From: Sinotaia quadrata
Lineage: Eukaryota > Mollusca > Gastropoda > Architaenioglossa > Viviparidae
Length of the DNA stretch: 64,000 bases
Assembly: GCA_028829895.1 (NCBI GenBank)
Contig: CM054181.1
Coordinates: 35,078,259 to 35,142,258 of the forward strand
Reading direction: 5' to 3'
Below the pieces are notes generated by a model. The model searched no databases. It worked only from the letters and a program-made list of their open reading frames with translations, and was not told where the DNA came from. The translations under genes were made by a program, and so were the position numbers. Below are positions 59,719-64,000 of the stretch, piece by piece. The stretch's first letter is position 1, and every line of letters starts with the position of its first letter.

Positions 59719-61422
59719 GTCAATGAACAGTCATGACAACAAGTGTGAGTAGTACACTCTCTAATAACTTTAAAAACCTTCAGCGCACTTAAAGTATTTG
59801 AAATTTAATTAACTAACTAAAATTAACTTTGGTTAAGTTACTTGAGAATTGAAGAAGAATTATTTATCAGACCTATTTGAATATCTTTGATTAGTTCAAT
59901 CTTGGACTCGAAATGTTCTACCATATTATTACTATATATTGATTGATTGATGATAATATAACTGCCAGAGTAGTTATTATTAGTGGGAACACAGCTCATA
60001 TGTAAAGTTGAAATTTATGCTTTTTGTTCTTAAGATAGTTTTTATCGTTCATTGCTATCATCCCCCCACCCCACCATGAGTGAGTGTTATGAATATCTCC
60101 AGTGATTAATCTAACCACAGCATGAAAGAGAATGCCCATAGGTTAATAAACCTAAATAATACCTTTTCAAAACTTGTTTGCTATTGTTTTGAATGGGTGA
60201 ATGCAGCTTTGTCTTGTCCCGTCCTGGTCTGTATCTTATTTTTGTATTGTGCCATTTTCTATTGTCTACACCATACAGATTACCTTTTCCACTCACATTC
60301 TTGCAAACAAACACGTCAAGAAAGCGTACCCTTGCATGCAGAATAAAGAATAAAGGGCCAGACAAACATCTATGGTGTATCTATATGTGGATATTGTGAC
60401 AACATCAACGAAGTCGGACGTTGCTGCTGACATCACAGATGCCATCTTCCACCTCCCCTTTCGCCAGATAGCCAGATAGAGGGAGGGGTGACACCCCGTT
60501 TGGTTTATGTTCATAAACATTATTTAATGTATATTATTTAAGTTGTATGATTTAATTTATAATAAATAGCATATAGTTAACAATCATATAATCAGCATGC
60601 ACAGTTGATAGTGATACTGGGATAGATCCACTTTATAACTGTACTTATTTTGACTGAAGAGACAAGTACTAAGCCTTGAAAATATTTCATCTCATACCCA
60701 ACGGTATTTTCTAAACAAATGTTGCAATATGTTTGCTTGTTATTTAGTTATTCAACCACCTAATCTTGGGAAAATAGCAACATTTATATACGTACAAGTA
60801 TCATTGCTATGTGTGGCTTAATCTGTTTTCCAAATCTGATATTTATTGACAAAAAACCTACATGTAGGCCTAATGTAATATCAAATTTAAAATAAAAGTG
60901 TTTTCATAAAACCCATCTATTAACGTTTGTGTCCTGCCCCTCCCTTCTAGAAATTATTTTCCTACATAATTGCTAGCACATTTACAGTCAAAAAGGCGAA
61001 AAAGATTTTCGGATGCGCAGTACTGCAGTGACCTACTAACAGGCGAGACATTTCGCCGTCTGCTGCGATCTGTTTCGCACACTGTCATGCGCACTAAGTT
61101 TGTATTCTAATAGCGGTCCCTAAGTCGTTACAGATGCATGACACTAAGTACATTTATAAAATGGGTAGTCTACCAATGATAGCTACAAGCCAAGATGCTT
61201 CACATTGTGCGCACGTTGCATGGTCAATACTGAGCCGGCCCGCCTCTTGGCACATGTCACAGGAAATTCAGAATCAGTGGCTTTGTTTATTGTTTTTAGT
61301 AACAGTCAGCTCTAGTAAATCACTGGCTTCGAGGTGACATATCGCTAGAGTTACTTTCATTTTGCCGGTTACATTTGAGATTACGACTGCAAATCAGTTA
61401 GTTTTAATTAATCAAGCCTGAG
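59719..61422. other. Intergenic stretch, turning CpG-richer near 61 kb
   Basis: AT-rich to about 60.9 kb; short open frames on both strands at 60.1-60.5 kb have no recognisable domain. From about 61000 to 61250 CpG dinucleotides are clearly more frequent (GATGCGCAG, GGCGAGACATTTCGCCG), which may mark a promoter for the candidate gene just downstream. Confidence 0.4.
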
Positions 61423-61709
61423 ATGGAATCCATGTCATCAGTGACTGTCTCATTGACCAACTCATTATCGTAAGTAAAAATATATATGTACATACAATCC
61501 TCAGTGTGTGAGTGATATGCATCAGGTTTTTTCGTGAGTGTGGAAAAAAATATAGATCTCTTGTGTTGAGAAGCTTAAAGCTGTGGAGCACTCCAACAAT
61601 CACGATCTAAAACATTCATACATGTATTTTGCAGTGTTTTTAATATGATGCGCAGAAGCTGTGCGCAACCGCTAAATCGTAGCTTTTCCGGTGAAGATGT
61701 TCACAGCAG
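61423..61709 (+). CDS. Two candidate 5' exons of an unidentified gene running off the right side
   Basis: ATG at 61423 sits in a strong context (GAGATGG). The frame (MESMSSVTVSLTNSL) runs to a consensus donor (C|GTAAGT) at 61470, giving exon 61423-61469 with two bases over. A TTTTGCAG acceptor precedes 61635. In the required phase the next segment is open with no stop (FNMMRRSCAQPLNRSFSGED) to a weak donor AG|GTTCAT after 61709. The surrounding DNA is CpG-richer than average. No domain is recognisable, and further exons were not found before 64000. The arginine/serine-rich start could be a targeting peptide, but that is speculative. Confidence 0.3.
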
Positions 61710-64000
61710 GTTCATGCATTGTTAAGCTACGGATTATTATATTTATCATGACTGTCGTTCAAGATTTTGTTGTTGTTGTCAGTTTAATGACTTAATAAGA
61801 ACTGACCACAATACTTACCGGTATCAACTATCATTCGCAGTTTTCAATTTGATGAATTATAGGAACTAATCATATAAAGCATAACTTATAATGAACAATG
61901 GGCTTTGAATTTGATGTCATTAAAACGTGCTTTCTTGATTCATAATATTGGAGTGCTTTCGGCTGTCGCCGATTTTGCAGTAATGAATTTTAGAGGTATA
62001 TTGAGAGATGGGGGATATTCAGTGTCTTTAGCCTGTTTTAATTTGTACTTTTTTCATAGGTGGACTGTTTTAGTGTTTAGTATAGAGCATTAGCAGGGGT
62101 GTGCAACATTTTTCATTGGTGGGCAATTTTCAAACAATGGAACAACAATTAGGGCTAGTCACCATCAAAAATATGTAATCTAATTACAGCTAGTGTATTG
62201 AGTTATGAATAAAAATGGTTAGCGATGACTGGCCTGGCAGGCTGGGTTCTGTGGGCTGCATGTTGCACAGCCCTGGTAGGCCTATATAGTAATGTGCAAA
62301 ATGTTTTAGATGATTATTGAAATAAGTGATAGTGAATAAATAAGTACTCACTCTTGCACGTGCATATACCCTTGTACAAAAAATATTGTCTCAAAATAAT
62401 GAACTTTATGTGTAGATAGCATATGTAGAAGCTTAAAACAGTTGGTTGAATGGATGATTGATTGGTAATTATAAAAATATACCAGGATTGGATCATTTTG
62501 ACCCACCTTGTAGGGATAAGGTTAATGAATATACTGTACGATTGAGTGAAATGATAGGATTTGTCTAATTTAATTTTGTATGGTATCTGTAGAATCTGAG
62601 TAATTCTTTTGTTTATTGCAGTGGGCTTTCTTTTATTATGTGCTTAGATGTTAGTTGTTCATCATAATCACTATTAGTAAATTAAATTTTAAGCTTCTCA
62701 TTCTAACCTAATTTTAGTTTAACAATTTTTTTTGCCCTTTATTTTTGTTAAGTGTCCTTTAGCTGCTATTTTTGTCGCCTTTTCATTAATGCTTGTTTGA
62801 TAGGAACCATTGCTTCATCAGATGATGTGTTTATGTCATAGAAAGTATATTTTTTACAAAATAGATTAAACAATAGATCTAAACACTAACAACATAGAAT
62901 ATGTCCCTTCCAACTTAATAGTTTGGTAATGAATTGTGATCCCTCAATTTAAAAGAGTGTGAAGCCATGTATTTTAATCAGCCTATATCAGTATTTGGTA
63001 CCATTTTGATCTCAGAACTCCTCACAAGACTATAGTATAAGCTCAACACTGAAATAGATTTTGTGACAAATGGATCAACAGTCACTCAAAAAACTGTTGT
63101 AAAGATAGGGACAGTCTTGAATAATAATTCTAAAAGAATCTGTTCTCACTAGTAAATAAACATGTGCACTATCTGAAAACAAATTGTAGTAAAAAAAGTA
63201 AAAATCATACTTTTTTCAAAATAGACAAAATGATTGAAAGCATTTTGCAGTATACTATACACAGTTTATGTATCTCAGCTTTGGATACATAATATATCCT
63301 ACTAATATGGGCATAATTATATATATTTTAAAAAATAAACTTAACAAAGATTGCTTGTAGGTACTAAGATAGTGACTCCTCTATATCCATGCATGTTTTC
63401 CAATGCAGTTTTCTAATTTTTACAATATCTCTTCCATTGTTGAGCAATGGACTGTTGAAAAGATCTGAGGAGATTGAAACAATATCATACTCAACCTTAT
63501 AAGTTTGATTTGAAGGGGGTTGTTTTATATATATATATGTAAGTAGACTTGTATTTTTTTGTAAAGTTGTTATTGAATTATACCCATGCTTGTAAGATAT
63601 GAGGGGCAGACACCGTGCTGCTACATTTAAATTATAGCTTATTGTATATTTTCACAAGTTTATTAACTTTTTCATTTTCTAGTATTTCTACATATACTGG
63701 AATCCACTATTAATTTACTTGTAGTTTGCTTGTATAATTTTTAAAATTTGATTTATTAGAATTAGAGATAATTGATGTTTTTTCTTTTAACACTAGTTCT
63801 TTATATGGCAATTATAGATGATAAGGAGTCCATAGATACTAAATACTTTTCCCTGACGCTGAGTTTGTGAGTCTGACTAGTTTTGTTATTAAAATATATG
63901 TGATTGACTATTTTTAATACTAATAGATAATCAATAATGATGATGTGTAGGCCTGTTACTGGGCTCTTCTAATCTAATTAGTAATATAGCATTAGCACTG
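61710..64000. other. AT-rich tail of the window
   Basis: Apart from the MITE at 62094-62275 I see no gene, exon or tandem array here. If the 61.4-kb exons are real, this is intron. Confidence 0.5.
62094..62275. mobile_element. hAT-type MITE (182 bp)
   Basis: Terminal inverted repeats CAGGGGTGTGCAACAT and (reverse complement of the other end) CAGGGCTGTGCAACAT match at 15 of 16 positions, and CAGGG ends are usual for hAT elements. The expected 8-bp target duplication is not visible (AGCATTAG versus GTAGGCCT), so the insertion is old or its flanks are rearranged. Confidence 0.7.

Noticed and set aside
60293..60520. Minus-strand ATG in good context (KMASVMSAATSDFVDVV)
   Set aside because: No clear donor within the open stretch, no downstream partner exon and no conserved motif; left out as a gene.

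Overview
The window reads as nuclear DNA of an invertebrate animal, most likely a mollusc and perhaps a gastropod. It is AT-rich, its genes are split by long GT-AG introns, and it is full of microsatellites, minisatellites and decayed transposons. The taxon is inferred from overall character and the transposon mix; no rRNA or mitochondrial marker is present to confirm it.

Region by region: 1-2.5 kb holds a decayed minus-strand LTR retrotransposon of the Ty3/gypsy class, inside or just upstream of the first gene. 3.8-11.3 kb holds the last three coding exons of a mitochondrial pyruvate carrier subunit 1 (MPC1) gene on the + strand; its first exon(s) are not in the window. 11.3-22 kb is mostly non-coding and contains a truncated RTE-like LINE (16.6-17.3 kb), a possible tRNA-derived SINE head and short tandem duplications. 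22-37.5 kb holds a complete-looking seven-exon gene (533 codons from its ATG, all splice phases consistent). It encodes a coiled-coil protein that I place in the TSNAXIP1-N / C6orf118-like family. Nearly every large intron of this gene carries its own unrelated minisatellite array, plus a 1.5-kb polypyrimidine tract in the last intron.

39.8-40.3 kb is a hAT (ZMYM1-like) transposase relic. 41.16-42.76 kb is a solo LTR with a perfect 5-bp target-site duplication. 45.71-53.98 kb is the main feature: a structurally complete 8,268-bp LTR retrotransposon on the - strand. It has two 1,545-bp LTRs differing by one base that I could see, a 5-bp target-site duplication, a candidate primer-binding site, a polypurine tract and one uninterrupted 1,445-codon gag-pol reading frame. 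Its domain order is gag - protease - integrase - reverse transcriptase - RNase H. Integrase therefore precedes reverse transcriptase, the reverse of ordinary Ty3/gypsy elements and the hallmark of the Gmr1-like group. The decayed element at 1-2.5 kb has the same order, so the lineage has been active here at two very different times.

54-59 kb contains unassigned coding-like but broken sequence, and 59.6 kb has the end of a further related LTR. 61.4-61.7 kb has two phase-compatible candidate exons that may start a gene running off the right edge. The final 1.7 kb is featureless AT-rich DNA apart from a small hAT-type MITE at 62.1 kb.
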